Shown: in pieces, positions 50,563-59,826 of the stretch | How the letters are laid out: each line of letters starts with the position of its first letter | How positions within the stretch are numbered: the stretch's first letter is position 1 | Notes under the pieces: generated by a model | Told to the model about the DNA's origin: nothing | What the model saw: the letters and a program-made list of their open reading frames with translations, nothing else | Database searches by the model: none | IMG/VR virus record: IMGVR_UViG_3300048008_000449 | Span: 140,773-204,772 of that record | Source: a virus | Strand: one strand, 5' to 3' | Length of the DNA: 64,000 bases | Translations under genes and position numbers: made by a program

Positions 50563-51924
50563 TTAAGGTGTTATTTGTAGTGTAGATGGTACTAATTGTA
50601 TCCAATTTGTTCCGTCATATCCTTCAAATATTTTAGTATCAGTATTAAAATAAAACTGTCCTTCTACCGGACTAACCGGTCTTTGTGCTTCTGTACCTTT
50701 AGGTGCTACAAACGTAGTAGGTGCATTAGCATAACTTTGTAAATTAGCTGTAACTGTAGTTATCTGCCCATCTGTATACGAATTTGCTGTATTTACGGCT
50801 GCTGTTTTAGTTATTAAATCTTGTTGTTGTGCAAATAAATTAGATACTGCTGTTGTTGAATAATTTGATAAATCATTTGGCTGTATTACATTATTAGCAT
50901 CAGTTAAATCACTTATATCTAATCCAGTTATTGTTGCATTAGTAACATCCATTGTATCATTAACTGTTAACTCATCTATTGATGCTACTGTTACTGCTAA
51001 CTGTGAATCGTTGTTGCCAGTTCCTACTGTAAGTACTGGGTTATTTGCTAGTGTATCGCCAAGGTCACCATATAGTGTTCCTGTTAAATAAGCATTGTGT
51101 CCAAAAAATGTATCTGCTCCAGTAGTATTAACTATTGTTGCTCCGCCTGATGATGATGGTGCTTTTAGTTTTTCAACTTCAGCATCGTGAATTGTTAATG
51201 TATCTCTTACTGCTCCAGTAGTAATGATTGGAACTAGTGAAGTTGGAGATGTTACATCACCATGCACATCACCATAAAGTCTACCTGTTACATTACCATT
51301 TAAACTACCAGTAAGAGAGACTGTATTACTTAGTGCTACACTAACACGAGCGTCTGCATAAGAATTAACTTCGGTTGCAAAATCTACAAAGGCAAATTTA
51401 CTTGTGCTACTGTCGTATAAAAGAAAATCTCCATTTGCTACAGTATCACTAGTATGTCCAACATCTGATAATCCAATTAGTGATTGTGAATTTTGTGATG
51501 CTGTAATGCGTGTGTTAATTTCACTTTCAAGGTTTACATAACTCCATGTTGAACCATCATATAAAATTAAATCACCAGTTGTAGCTGATCCATTATCAAT
51601 ATCAGTTAAATCAGATAATGTGGAAGGAATATTTCCTGCAATAATTATATCTGCAGTAAGTGTTCCTACTGATAAATTTCCTTTTTGTGTTATTTGTGCT
51701 GCTTCAATTTGGTTACTTGACTCTGCTCCAATGTATCCATCAATTACATAAAATGTCTGTGTTTCTGCGTCTCTAACAAATCCTGCATAATTGTTAATAC
51801 CAATTTTTCCTAAGAAGCCTATATCAGATATACCTGAATTATCCTTTCCTAAAATTAGGATAGGATCGGAAAAAGCAGCATCACTAGTGTCAATGTTTGA
51901 CGTTTGAATTTTTCTAAAAGACAT
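50563..51924 (-). CDS. Tail fibre-like structural protein
   Basis: A 453-residue, Ser/Thr/Asn/Asp-rich, Cys-free beta protein. The N-terminal ~60 residues (MSFRKIQTSNIDTSDAAFSD) look like an attachment segment; then repeats with L-x-D-L-T/S-D-x-x...G-D-(L/F)-L-L-Y-D-(G/S)-S-T appear at least twice (around 105-130 and 152-175). The C-terminal ERPVSPVEGQFYFNTDTKIF, then EGYDGTNW, is the same module as in gp18. Single late unit. Confidence 0.75.
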   Translation of the reverse strand: MSFRKIQTSNIDTSDAAFSDPILILGKDNSGISDIGFLGKIGINNYAGFVRDAETQTFYVIDGYIGAESSNQIEAAQITQKGNLSVGTLTADIIIAGNIPSTLSDLTDIDNGSATTGDLILYDGSTWSYVNLESEINTRITASQNSQSLIGLSDVGHTSDTVANGDFLLYDSSTSKFAFVDFATEVNSYADARVSVALSNTVSLTGSLNGNVTGRLYGDVHGDVTSPTSLVPIITTGAVRDTLTIHDAEVEKLKAPSSSGGATIVNTTGADTFFGHNAYLTGTLYGDLGDTLANNPVLTVGTGNNDSQLAVTVASIDELTVNDTMDVTNATITGLDISDLTDANNVIQPNDLSNYSTTAVSNLFAQQQDLITKTAAVNTANSYTDGQITTVTANLQSYANAPTTFVAPKGTEAQRPVSPVEGQFYFNTDTKIFEGYDGTNWIQLVPSTLQITP

Positions 51925-51949
51925 TTTTGTGTTCCTTACGTATATAGTA

Positions 51950-51958
51950 GTATTTATC
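51950..51958 (-). promoter_or_regulatory. Late promoter (GATAAATAC)
   Basis: Minus-strand GATAAATAC, 26 bases before the ATG at 51924, with an AAGGAAC site between. Confidence 0.65.
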
Positions 51959-51982
51959 TATTACGTAATTATATTTAGCCAT

Positions 51983-52013
51983 AAAAAAAGCAGGGTAAAA
52001 ATACCCTGCTTTA
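51983..52013 (-). terminator. Rho-independent terminator after S74 fibre gene
   Basis: AGCAGGGTA/TACCCTGCT stem, AAAA-type loop, followed by TTTTTTT on the minus strand. Confidence 0.9.
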
Positions 52014-52032
52014 GTTTAATTAGTAATTTAAA

Positions 52033-53181
52033 TTACTTTTTAGCTTTAAGTTCTTCTACTTGAGCTGATAATTCTTTAACTGCTTCAATTAGTAGACCTG
52101 TGATGTTTCCGTATGCTACTGAATGAACACCTTCTGCATCTGTGTGTACTGCTTCTGGAAGAACTGCTTTTAGTTCTTGGGCGATAACACCAGTTGAAGT
52201 TGATCCATCTGAGATACGATCAAAAGTTACACCACGAATTGCTTCAACTTTACCTAAAGCACCGTCAATTACTTGTACGTTTGTTTTTAGAGTATCGTCT
52301 GAGTAAGCTGTAATATCACCAGTTGCTGTAAAGCTACCTGTGTATGAACCACTCATTGCAAACGATGTACCAGTTAATGATAAACCGTTGCCTGCAGTGT
52401 AAGTTGTATCTGCATCACCATTATCAGCATATACTTTTGCTGCTGCTAGTGCTGCGTCTGCTTTAGATGTTGCGTCTGCTGCCGCTGTTGCTACTGCGTC
52501 TGCTTCTGCTGTATCTGTGTAAGCATAAGAGATAGTAATTGCTTCAGCTTTTTTAGCATCAGCATATGTATTAGATGCTGAAATAGCTGCTGCTTCTGCC
52601 GCATCTGCTTTAGTAGTTGCGTCTGCTGCCGCTGTAGAAGCCGCTGATGAAGTAACACTAGCGATTGCTGAACTTAGTTCTGAATCTGTTGCCATTGCAT
52701 CTTGGATTTCTTTCAATGTATCAAACGCTGCGCCTGCACCGTTAGTTACTGTTGAAACTGCTGCCGCTTGTGCCGCATCAACATAAGTTTTGTTTGCCGC
52801 ATCGTTACCTGATGTTGGTGCTGCTAAATCAGTAATTTTCTTGCTGTTCATGTCGATGGTTTCTTTCATGTCCAGTGTATCGTCTATACGAACACCTTTT
52901 TTGAAACGTGTTGTGTTGTTTACGTTAGTACCAAAACTTGCGTTGTTACCATCGTCAGCTGCACCATCTGTAGTTGTTAGTTTTGTTGCTAGAATTGAAA
53001 TGTTACGTTCCATGTCCGCCATACGTCTTAGAGACGATTTTGAACCTGAAATTGTAATTTCTTCTGCACCTGGATCACCAGTAAACTCTGTTAGTGTACC
53101 AGTTGAATCGTACTTATATTTCTTTGATTTATCGAATGAAAAGGTACCTGTAGCACCATTACTTCTTACTTTTCTTGCCAT
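52033..53181 (-). CDS. Tail fibre-like protein with C-terminal S74 chaperone domain
   Basis: A 382-residue fibre-like protein. The N-terminal region is followed by a NSKKITDLAAPTSGNDAANK, then YVDAAQAAA shaft with heptad-like Ala/Asp repeats (ADATTKADAAEAAAI). The last ~95 residues (YSDDTLKTNVQVIDGALGKV... FDRISDGSTSTGVIAQELKA ... LIEAVKELSAQVEELKAKK) match the Peptidase_S74 intramolecular chaperone, which trimerises the fibre and then often cleaves itself off. Terminator follows. Confidence 0.82.
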   Translation of the reverse strand: MARKVRSNGATGTFSFDKSKKYKYDSTGTLTEFTGDPGAEEITISGSKSSLRRMADMERNISILATKLTTTDGAADDGNNASFGTNVNNTTRFKKGVRIDDTLDMKETIDMNSKKITDLAAPTSGNDAANKTYVDAAQAAAVSTVTNGAGAAFDTLKEIQDAMATDSELSSAIASVTSSAASTAAADATTKADAAEAAAISASNTYADAKKAEAITISYAYTDTAEADAVATAAADATSKADAALAAAKVYADNGDADTTYTAGNGLSLTGTSFAMSGSYTGSFTATGDITAYSDDTLKTNVQVIDGALGKVEAIRGVTFDRISDGSTSTGVIAQELKAVLPEAVHTDAEGVHSVAYGNITGLLIEAVKELSAQVEELKAKK

Positions 53182-53254
53182 TTTAATTCTCCTTTAGAGT
53201 TGTTTAGCCACGTAGTAGAACTCTGTTCCACCATAGCACTTATTAAGTGCCTAA

Positions 53255-53277
53255 GTAGGGGGTTTGGCTCCCCCTAC
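53255..53277 (-). terminator. Hairpin between fibre genes
   Basis: Eight-base GTAGGGGG/CCCCCTAC stem with a seven-base loop, 17 bases after the 480-aa gene. It lacks a T tract, so it may only reduce read-through to the S74 fibre gene, which has no late box of its own that I could find. Confidence 0.55.
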
Positions 53278-53294
53278 CTTTGGACTAATCTTTA

Positions 53295-54737
53295 TTAGCT
53301 AACTAATTTCCATCCTTTGACTTCAATTTCGTCGCCTACTTCAATAACATTCGAGTTGAATGTTACTACACCTGTTGATGTGTTAACTGAACTTAATTCA
53401 GCTGGTCTAGCCAGTTGTCTGTTAACGTATACTGTGTAATCATCTGCTCCAACAACATCAGTAAATGTATATGCTAGTGTTGCCGCATTAGTTACATCAG
53501 TTACTGAACTGTGGAATGTTGAAGTTGAAATATTTGCTTCAATTCCTGCTACTGCTGTTGCAATTGCTGCATCACGTGCTGTTGCTTCTGATGCTACTTT
53601 AGAAGTTGCATCTGCACTTGCTGTAGCTTCAGCCGCTGATTGAGCTGCGTTTGCTTTAGCTGTTGCATCTGCTGCCGCTGATGCAATTGCATCTGCTTCT
53701 GCTGTATCTGCATAAGATTGTAATGATGTAGTTACTGTAGCAATCTCTGTATCAGTATATGTATTTGCTGACGTTCCACTTGACGAAGCACTTGATGCAA
53801 TCGCTGCTGTGTAAGCTGTAGTAATTGCTGTTTCACGTGTATCAGTGTAAGTGCCTGCTGCTGAAATTGCATCTGCTTCTGCTGCATCTGCTTTAGTAGT
53901 TGCATCTGTAGCCGCTGTAGTAAGTGCATTAGATACTGTGTTGTCAGTGTAATTACCTGCTGATGCAATTGCCGCTGTATCACCTGCTACTCTGTTTGAT
54001 GTTTCTGTTGATACTAGTGTGTTAAGAGCTGCTACGTCTGCTACTCTTGCCGCATTAGCTGAAACAATCGCTGCTTGGTTAGTAGAGATATCAGCTGCGT
54101 TAGTTGCAATGTTTGTATTAGCTGTAGTAAGTGCAGTTGTGTTAGTTGCAATATTAGCTGTTACTGTTGCACTAAAGTTAGCGTCATCGCCTAAGGCGTT
54201 AGCTAATTCATTTAATGTATCTAATGCACCAGGTGCACCGTTGATAACATTTGCAACTTGCTGGTCTACATATGCTTTGTTTGTTACGTCAGTTGTATCT
54301 ACTGGTGTTGAGACATTAACGATTCTGTTTGAATCCATGTCAATTTTATCACCAAATGTTACGGCTGCGCCGCCAGCGTCAGTAATTCTTTTACCAGACG
54401 CCATTTGTAATGTTGCGTTTATTGCTAGTGGTACCTGAGATGATAAAGTTAAAGCACCAGTACCTTCTGTCTTAATGGTAAGTCCTTGGTCAGTGTCAGA
54501 TCTAACAATAATAGTTCCAGAATCGTCTTCCAAAACTTTTTGGTTGTTAATGAATAGTGATCCTTGTGAAAGATATAAGTCTCTCCACTTGAATGAAGTA
54601 GAACCTAAATCGAAACCTGTTGTACCATCTGAATCAACATTAGGTAGGATTGAACCACCCATTGTTAAGTTTGCTAATAATTCAGAGGCGTCATCAGTTT
54701 TGAAACCACCATCAATTATAAATTTTCTTTGTGCCAT
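53295..54737 (-). CDS. Tail fibre-like protein with shaft repeats
   Basis: A 480-residue protein. N-terminal MAQRKFIIDGGFKTDDASEL and FDLGSTSFKWRDLYLSQGSL, then INNQKVLEDD, are head-on modules seen in phage fibre proteins; VDTTDVTNKAYVDQQVANVI then GAPGALDTLNELANAL begins the coiled shaft of N-x-A/T-A-D-I-x-T-N-Q/x repeats. The C-terminal ~90 residues are globular (TYTVYVNRQLARPAEL). It is closely related in design to the 1588-aa fibre upstream. Confidence 0.78.
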   Translation of the reverse strand: MAQRKFIIDGGFKTDDASELLANLTMGGSILPNVDSDGTTGFDLGSTSFKWRDLYLSQGSLFINNQKVLEDDSGTIIVRSDTDQGLTIKTEGTGALTLSSQVPLAINATLQMASGKRITDAGGAAVTFGDKIDMDSNRIVNVSTPVDTTDVTNKAYVDQQVANVINGAPGALDTLNELANALGDDANFSATVTANIATNTTALTTANTNIATNAADISTNQAAIVSANAARVADVAALNTLVSTETSNRVAGDTAAIASAGNYTDNTVSNALTTAATDATTKADAAEADAISAAGTYTDTRETAITTAYTAAIASSASSSGTSANTYTDTEIATVTTSLQSYADTAEADAIASAAADATAKANAAQSAAEATASADATSKVASEATARDAAIATAVAGIEANISTSTFHSSVTDVTNAATLAYTFTDVVGADDYTVYVNRQLARPAELSSVNTSTGVVTFNSNVIEVGDEIEVKGWKLVS

Positions 54738-54787
54738 TTTATGACTCCTTTTTGATCAAAAAAGTTATTGCTACATTGAGTAGCAAT

Positions 54788-54796
54788 GTATTTATT
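54788..54796 (-). promoter_or_regulatory. Late promoter (AATAAATAC)
   Basis: Minus-strand AATAAATAC upstream of the 480-aa fibre gene. The predicted transcript would begin with an ATTGCTAC/GTAGCAAT hairpin. Confidence 0.6.
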
Positions 54797-54841
54797 GCTT
54801 TTTTTTAACTATTAACTGCTTTTATAACAATTTTTAGTTAA

Positions 54842-54875
54842 AAGAGGCATACCCTGTTACCAAGCTATGCCTCTT
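54842..54875 (-). terminator. Rho-independent terminator after long fibre gene
   Basis: Ten-base AAGAGGCATA/TATGCCTCTT stem with a 14-base loop and trailing T's, about 31 bases after the long fibre stop. Confidence 0.8.
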
Positions 54876-54905
54876 AATTTAGGTTATTAAGAAGCGTTAT
54901 GTTTC

Positions 54906-57900
54906 TTAAACATCAATGTAAGTTGCAATAACTTTCACGTCTGCTGAACCTGATGTTGGTGTATAAGTTAGTTCTACTGTGTTACCATTCATAGTCACAC
55001 TTGCATCACCAATTAAGTCGTTTCCGGTATAAACCATCGCGTACTCTGTAATGTATGCAGTTGTTCCATCATGTACAACTAAAGCTTCACGTGTCTCATA
55101 GTTACCATTTGCGTCACCCACTTGGATAACATACTTAGCTGAACGATACAGTGTACCGTTAAAGCTGTCTACAGTTGTAGCACCAGTTGCTGAAACTGAT
55201 GATTTCTGTACGTATGCTTTAATATCCGCTGAGAACTTATCAAACGTTACCTGACCTGCAACAAGTACTGGCTGTAAGCCTGAAATGTGTGCAACAACTA
55301 CTGCCGCAGTTCCTACTGGTAGGGCACTGTTGAATGTAATTGTTTGTGCAGATGAGTTGATAGTATAGTGAGTTACTGGATCCTGAATAACACCGCCAAC
55401 AAATACCATGCTGTTTGCTTGGTCTGTTACGAAGTTAAGTGAATAAGTAGTCGCTACACCGTCACCTGGGATAGTTTGACGTTGGTTACTTGTAAAGATA
55501 TCTAATGGGCTTACTAGCTCCATTCCATCTTCAGTTGAGTTAACACGTAATACAAAGTCTTCTTTACCTGTGTAATCTGTGTCTGAGACATCAGTTAAAT
55601 CAAGTACTGATTCATTTGTATCAATGCTAATAACACCTGTTGCACTATCGTAAGTTGCTAGGCCGTTGCCTGCTGTATCTGTTACAGATATAGCTGCTCT
55701 TGCTTTTGCTGGTGTGTAGTATTCGTTGCTACCTTCAGTTAAGTCATCTGTAGTGTAAACTGAGATGTCTTGTGACTGAATTGCTGCATCTAATACTGCT
55801 TTAGAAACTGCGTCACCTGGGTTGGCTGCTGTTCCTAAACCTGATACCATGTTACCGCCCATAGCTACATCACCGCTCATTGTTCCACCAGCTAGTGGTA
55901 GTTTAGTTGCGATTACTGTATCTTGTGCTGAGTCAGCTGCTGCAAACTCTGAACGAATTGCCGCTCTGTCTGTAGTTGCTGCTGCATGGTCTGTATCATT
56001 GTCTGATACTTCAGTTGCTAGTGCTTGTGATAGTGCCGCTTCAGCTGCCAATGCACGAGTTTCCTCTGCACCAATTGCTGTTGAGTTGGCTGCTACCGCA
56101 CCAGTTAACGTACTGTCTGCGTTTTGGAATGCTGTAACGATTTCTGTTAAAGAATCCAAAGCTGCTGGGTCAGTGTTACTGATGATGTCATTAACAGTCG
56201 ATGTTAAGTTTGTGATTGCTGTTGCATTTGCGCCTTCAGCTGCTGTTGCTCTAGTTACTTCAGCTGTTAAGTTAGTAGATACAGTAGAAATTGCTGCTGC
56301 ATTTACGCCCTCTGCCGCTGTTGCTCTAGTTACCTCATTTGAGATTGCTGTTGCGTTTGCTGCTTCTGCATTCGTTGCACGTGTTACTTCATTTGCTAAA
56401 TTAGCAGTTAATACACCTTCTGCTGCTGTTGCACGAGTTTCCTCTGCATTTACTGCTGCATCTAGTTTGTCATCTGCGTCTTTTAGAGTTGAAGCTGTAC
56501 TGATGTAATTAGCTGAACCATTAGCTGTGTAAGTACCGTCTGTTGCCAAACCTGCACCTGCTTGTGTAGCTGTAATTTCAGTTAAGTTATTTGCGATATC
56601 AGTTGCGTTTGCACCTTCTGCCGCTGTTGCTCTTGTTGTTTCCGCCGCAATTGCGTTTGCATTTACTAATTCAGCTGCTCTTGCTGTTGTTGCTTCTGCT
56701 GTAATTGCGTTTGCATTTACACCTTCAGCTGCTAAAGCTCTTACTGTTTCTGCTTGGATAGCAGATGCATTAGTTGCAATATCAGTTACGTTGGTTGCAA
56801 TGTTAGTTGCGTTAGTTGCGATATCAGTTACGTTACTTGCAATACCTGCCGCATTAGTTGCTACATTAGTTGTTAATGTTGCTTCTGCTGCTTCGGCACG
56901 TGTTTTTTCAGCTAAGATTGCCGCATCCAATTTGTTGTCAGCATCTTTTAAAGATGTTGCACTATCAATTGCATGTGAACCTGTTGCTGCTGTATACGTA
57001 CCATCTGCATTTAAGCCTGCGCCTAATTGCGATGCGTCAACTTCAGTTTGTAAGTTTGCAATACCTGATGATGAACCTGTGTTCAATTCATTAATTGCTT
57101 CTGTTACAGTTTGTGCTGTAGTTGTCATTGTTGCAGAACCCATTGTTGCTTCTAAAGCATCAATATTACCTTCTTCAGTTGTTAAACGTGTGTCTAACGC
57201 TGTATCAGCTGCTGCAAATTCAGTACGGATTGCCGCTCTGTCTGTTGCCGCTGTAGATGATAACGAAGTGATCGCACCGTTAATTGTGCTATCAGCACTT
57301 TGGAATGCACTAACAATTTCTGTTAATGAATCTAAAGCTGCTGGATCAGTGTTAGTTAGAATTGAATCAATTCTAGCTGTTTCAACATCAATGTTTGATT
57401 GTAAAACACCTTCTGCTGATTGTGCTCTAGCTATTTCAATGTTTAGGTTTGAAACGTTAGTTGCGATATCAACAACATTTGCTGCGATAGCATTTGTATG
57501 TGTTGTATCTGCTGTAGTTGAACGTGATACTTCATTAGCGATTGCTGTTGCATTTGCACCTTCAGCTGCTAAAGCACGAGTTTCCTCTGCTGTAATAGCA
57601 TTTGCATTTGCTAATTCAGCTGCTCTTGCTGTTGTTGCTTCTGCAGTAATTTTACCATCTAATGTTGTATCAGCTGCTGCTCTGTCTGTTGCTTCTGTAG
57701 AAATTGCAGTTGCGTTAGTAGCAATGTCTGCTGTATTAGTAGCAATATTGCCTGCATTAGCTGTAATGTTTAGAGTGTTAGCACCTTCTGCCGCTAAAGC
57801 TCTATTTTTCTCAACTAGTACTTCTGCATCTGTGTAAGTTTCTGCTGATGCAATTGCATCTAGTTCAGCTTGGTCTGCATATGCTTCTGCCGCTGCTGCT

Positions 57901-59672
57901 CTTACAACGTCTTTTGCTTCTGCCGCTGTAATTGCATCTGCTTCTGCTGCATCTGCTTTAGATGTTGCGTCTGCTGCCGCTGTTGCGATTGCATCTGCTT
58001 CTGCTGTATCTGCGTATGCTTGTGCTGCCGCTAGTGTTTGAGCATCACCTGTAGTTCTATTAGTTACTTCATTTGCTAACCCAGTTGTTAGAATGCCTTC
58101 AGCTGCTAAAGCACGAGTTTCCTCTGCCGCAATAGCTGTTGCATTAGTTGCGTCACCGTTTGTACGATCACTTGTTTCTGTTGCCAGATCAGTGATTACT
58201 GTGTTAAGTGTTGCAGTTAATACTGAGTCACCATTTTGAAATGCTGTAACGATTTCTGTTAATGAGTCTAAAGCTGCTGGATCAGTATTGCTAATAATGT
58301 TAGCAATGTCTGCTGTGTTGGTTGCAATATTAGTTGCGTTAGTTGCGATATCAGTTACATTAGTTGCAATGTCTGCTGTTGCAGTTGTTACTTCTGTATG
58401 TAGTTCGTTAATCGCTGCACCTAATGAAGTTGCAGTTGTATCAAGTGGTGTATTTGCGATATCACCAACAGTGTCTTCTAGTGCTTGTACTTCTGTTTCC
58501 AGTGTAGTTGCACGTGCTGCCAATGCAGTATCTGCCGCATCACTTGTTGCTGCTCTTGCAACGTCTTTTGCTTCTGCTGCCGCAATTGCGTCTAGCTCAG
58601 CTTGGTCTGCTTTAGCTGTTGCATCTGCTGCCGCTGTTGCGATTGCATCTGCTTCTGCTGTATCTGCGTATGTTTCCATTGCAGTTTGTAGGGCTGTATC
58701 TGCTGCTGCAAAATCAGTTCTGATACTTGTATCAGCTACTGCTCTAGCATTTGCTTCAGTGTTAATGTCTGCCGCGTTAGCTGCTTCAGCGCCTTGTGCT
58801 CTAGTTACTTCAGCTGCTAAGTCAGTTGTTAGCGTTGAAATTTCACCGTCTGTAGTGCTGATTTCAGTTGCTAAACCACTTTGTAGTGTGCTGATGTCGC
58901 CTTCGTTAACTGTAACTCTTGCGTCTAATGCATTGTCGTCAGCTAAACGTGTAGCTGCTTCAGTTGAAATAGCTGCCGCATTTGCCGCTTCAACACCTTG
59001 TGCTCTAGTTGCTTCAGTTGAAATTGCTGTTGCATTTACACCTTCTGCTGCTGTTGCACGTGTTACTTCTGCTGTGATAGCGTTAGCGTTAGCTGTAATA
59101 GCCGCTGTTAATGCACTATCTTGACTTTGGAATTCAGCAACGATCTCACTTAGTGAGTCAAGTGCTGCTGGATCAACGTTTGATACGATGTTATTAATTT
59201 GTGTTTGTAAACCAGCGTCTGCCGCTTTATAAGCTGTGTCAAGTGCAGATTCTGCGCCTGTTGCACGACTTACTTCGGTAGCTAGATCAGTAGTTAATAC
59301 ACCTTCTGCTGCTGTTGCACGAGTAATTTCAGCCGCAATATCATTTGCGTTCTGAGTTTCTGCTGCACGTGCTATAACTGCTTCTGCTGCCACTGCATCA
59401 GAAATATCTGTTGCAACTGCTGCCTGTGCTCTTGCATCTGTAAAATACTTAAACCCAGCATTTTCTGCTAAATCTGAAGTATCAAATGATCCAATTAAAT
59501 CACCAGCTGTTACTTTAGCTAATGATGATGAAGCGTTTGTGTGTACTAAAAGAGTGTCTAGACTGTCGAGAGATACAGAAGCAGTTTGGCCTGAAACTGA
59601 ACTTGCATCTAACTTAGTGTTAAGGACCGACTGATCCGCTAACGCTGGACTCTTAATTTGTCTAAAAGCCAT
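54906..59672 (-). CDS. Long tail fibre-like protein, repeat-rich shaft
   Basis: A 1588-residue protein starting MAFRQIKSPALADQSV, from the ATG at 59672 behind GGAGAAATCTCT; a TTG 18 bases earlier is rejected. The shaft contains many heptad-like A-x-A-E-x-x-R-A-x-x-A-E-G-A/V-N/L repeats and four copies of a (N/S)-(T/V)-D-P-A-A-L-D-S-L-(T/S)-E-I-V module. C-terminal ~180 residues form a beta domain (VTYSLNFVTDQANSMVFVGG type). Likely a trimeric receptor-binding fibre; receptor unknown. The gene has a long structured leader. Confidence 0.82.
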   Translation of the reverse strand: MAFRQIKSPALADQSVLNTKLDASSVSGQTASVSLDSLDTLLVHTNASSSLAKVTAGDLIGSFDTSDLAENAGFKYFTDARAQAAVATDISDAVAAEAVIARAAETQNANDIAAEITRATAAEGVLTTDLATEVSRATGAESALDTAYKAADAGLQTQINNIVSNVDPAALDSLSEIVAEFQSQDSALTAAITANANAITAEVTRATAAEGVNATAISTEATRAQGVEAANAAAISTEAATRLADDNALDARVTVNEGDISTLQSGLATEISTTDGEISTLTTDLAAEVTRAQGAEAANAADINTEANARAVADTSIRTDFAAADTALQTAMETYADTAEADAIATAAADATAKADQAELDAIAAAEAKDVARAATSDAADTALAARATTLETEVQALEDTVGDIANTPLDTTATSLGAAINELHTEVTTATADIATNVTDIATNATNIATNTADIANIISNTDPAALDSLTEIVTAFQNGDSVLTATLNTVITDLATETSDRTNGDATNATAIAAEETRALAAEGILTTGLANEVTNRTTGDAQTLAAAQAYADTAEADAIATAAADATSKADAAEADAITAAEAKDVVRAAAAEAYADQAELDAIASAETYTDAEVLVEKNRALAAEGANTLNITANAGNIATNTADIATNATAISTEATDRAAADTTLDGKITAEATTARAAELANANAITAEETRALAAEGANATAIANEVSRSTTADTTHTNAIAANVVDIATNVSNLNIEIARAQSAEGVLQSNIDVETARIDSILTNTDPAALDSLTEIVSAFQSADSTINGAITSLSSTAATDRAAIRTEFAAADTALDTRLTTEEGNIDALEATMGSATMTTTAQTVTEAINELNTGSSSGIANLQTEVDASQLGAGLNADGTYTAATGSHAIDSATSLKDADNKLDAAILAEKTRAEAAEATLTTNVATNAAGIASNVTDIATNATNIATNVTDIATNASAIQAETVRALAAEGVNANAITAEATTARAAELVNANAIAAETTRATAAEGANATDIANNLTEITATQAGAGLATDGTYTANGSANYISTASTLKDADDKLDAAVNAEETRATAAEGVLTANLANEVTRATNAEAANATAISNEVTRATAAEGVNAAAISTVSTNLTAEVTRATAAEGANATAITNLTSTVNDIISNTDPAALDSLTEIVTAFQNADSTLTGAVAANSTAIGAEETRALAAEAALSQALATEVSDNDTDHAAATTDRAAIRSEFAAADSAQDTVIATKLPLAGGTMSGDVAMGGNMVSGLGTAANPGDAVSKAVLDAAIQSQDISVYTTDDLTEGSNEYYTPAKARAAISVTDTAGNGLATYDSATGVISIDTNESVLDLTDVSDTDYTGKEDFVLRVNSTEDGMELVSPLDIFTSNQRQTIPGDGVATTYSLNFVTDQANSMVFVGGVIQDPVTHYTINSSAQTITFNSALPVGTAAVVVAHISGLQPVLVAGQVTFDKFSADIKAYVQKSSVSATGATTVDSFNGTLYRSAKYVIQVGDANGNYETREALVVHDGTTAYITEYAMVYTGNDLIGDASVTMNGNTVELTYTPTSGSADVKVIATYIDV

Positions 59673-59701
59673 AGAGATTTCTCCAATCAAATATATTTGA
59701 T

Positions 59702-59724
59702 TTGCATGTAATCTTTACATGCAA
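59702..59724 (-). repeat. Leader hairpin 1 of long fibre gene
   Basis: Perfect 10-base stem TTGCATGTAA/TTACATGCAA with a 3-base loop, in the 5' leader about 30 bases from the start codon. Too strong to be chance decoration; regulatory role inferred. Confidence 0.7.
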
Positions 59725-59725
59725 A

Positions 59726-59755
59726 AGTATAACCACAGCTTAACGAGGTTATACT
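59726..59755 (-). repeat. Leader hairpin 2 of long fibre gene
   Basis: Nine-base stem AGTATAACC/GGTTATACT with a 12-base loop, immediately upstream of hairpin 1 in the same leader. Confidence 0.65.
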
Positions 59756-59782
59756 ACATAAGGTCATTACAACCTATGCAAT

Positions 59783-59791
59783 GTATTTATT
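59783..59791 (-). promoter_or_regulatory. Late promoter of long fibre gene (AATAAATAC)
   Basis: Minus-strand AATAAATAC, about 110 bases before the ATG, giving one of the longest predicted leaders in the window. Confidence 0.6.
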
Positions 59792-59826
59792 AGATTTGGG
59801 AGTTTATTAAGTAATATGATTATTAT

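Noticed and set aside
55822-59124. Long plus-strand open frames (228, 348 and 278 codons) antisense to the long fibre
   Set aside because: They consist of Ala/Val/Ser-rich low-complexity sequence mirroring the repetitive shaft codons of the fibre gene, have no promoter or ribosome site, and break between repeats. They are shadows.
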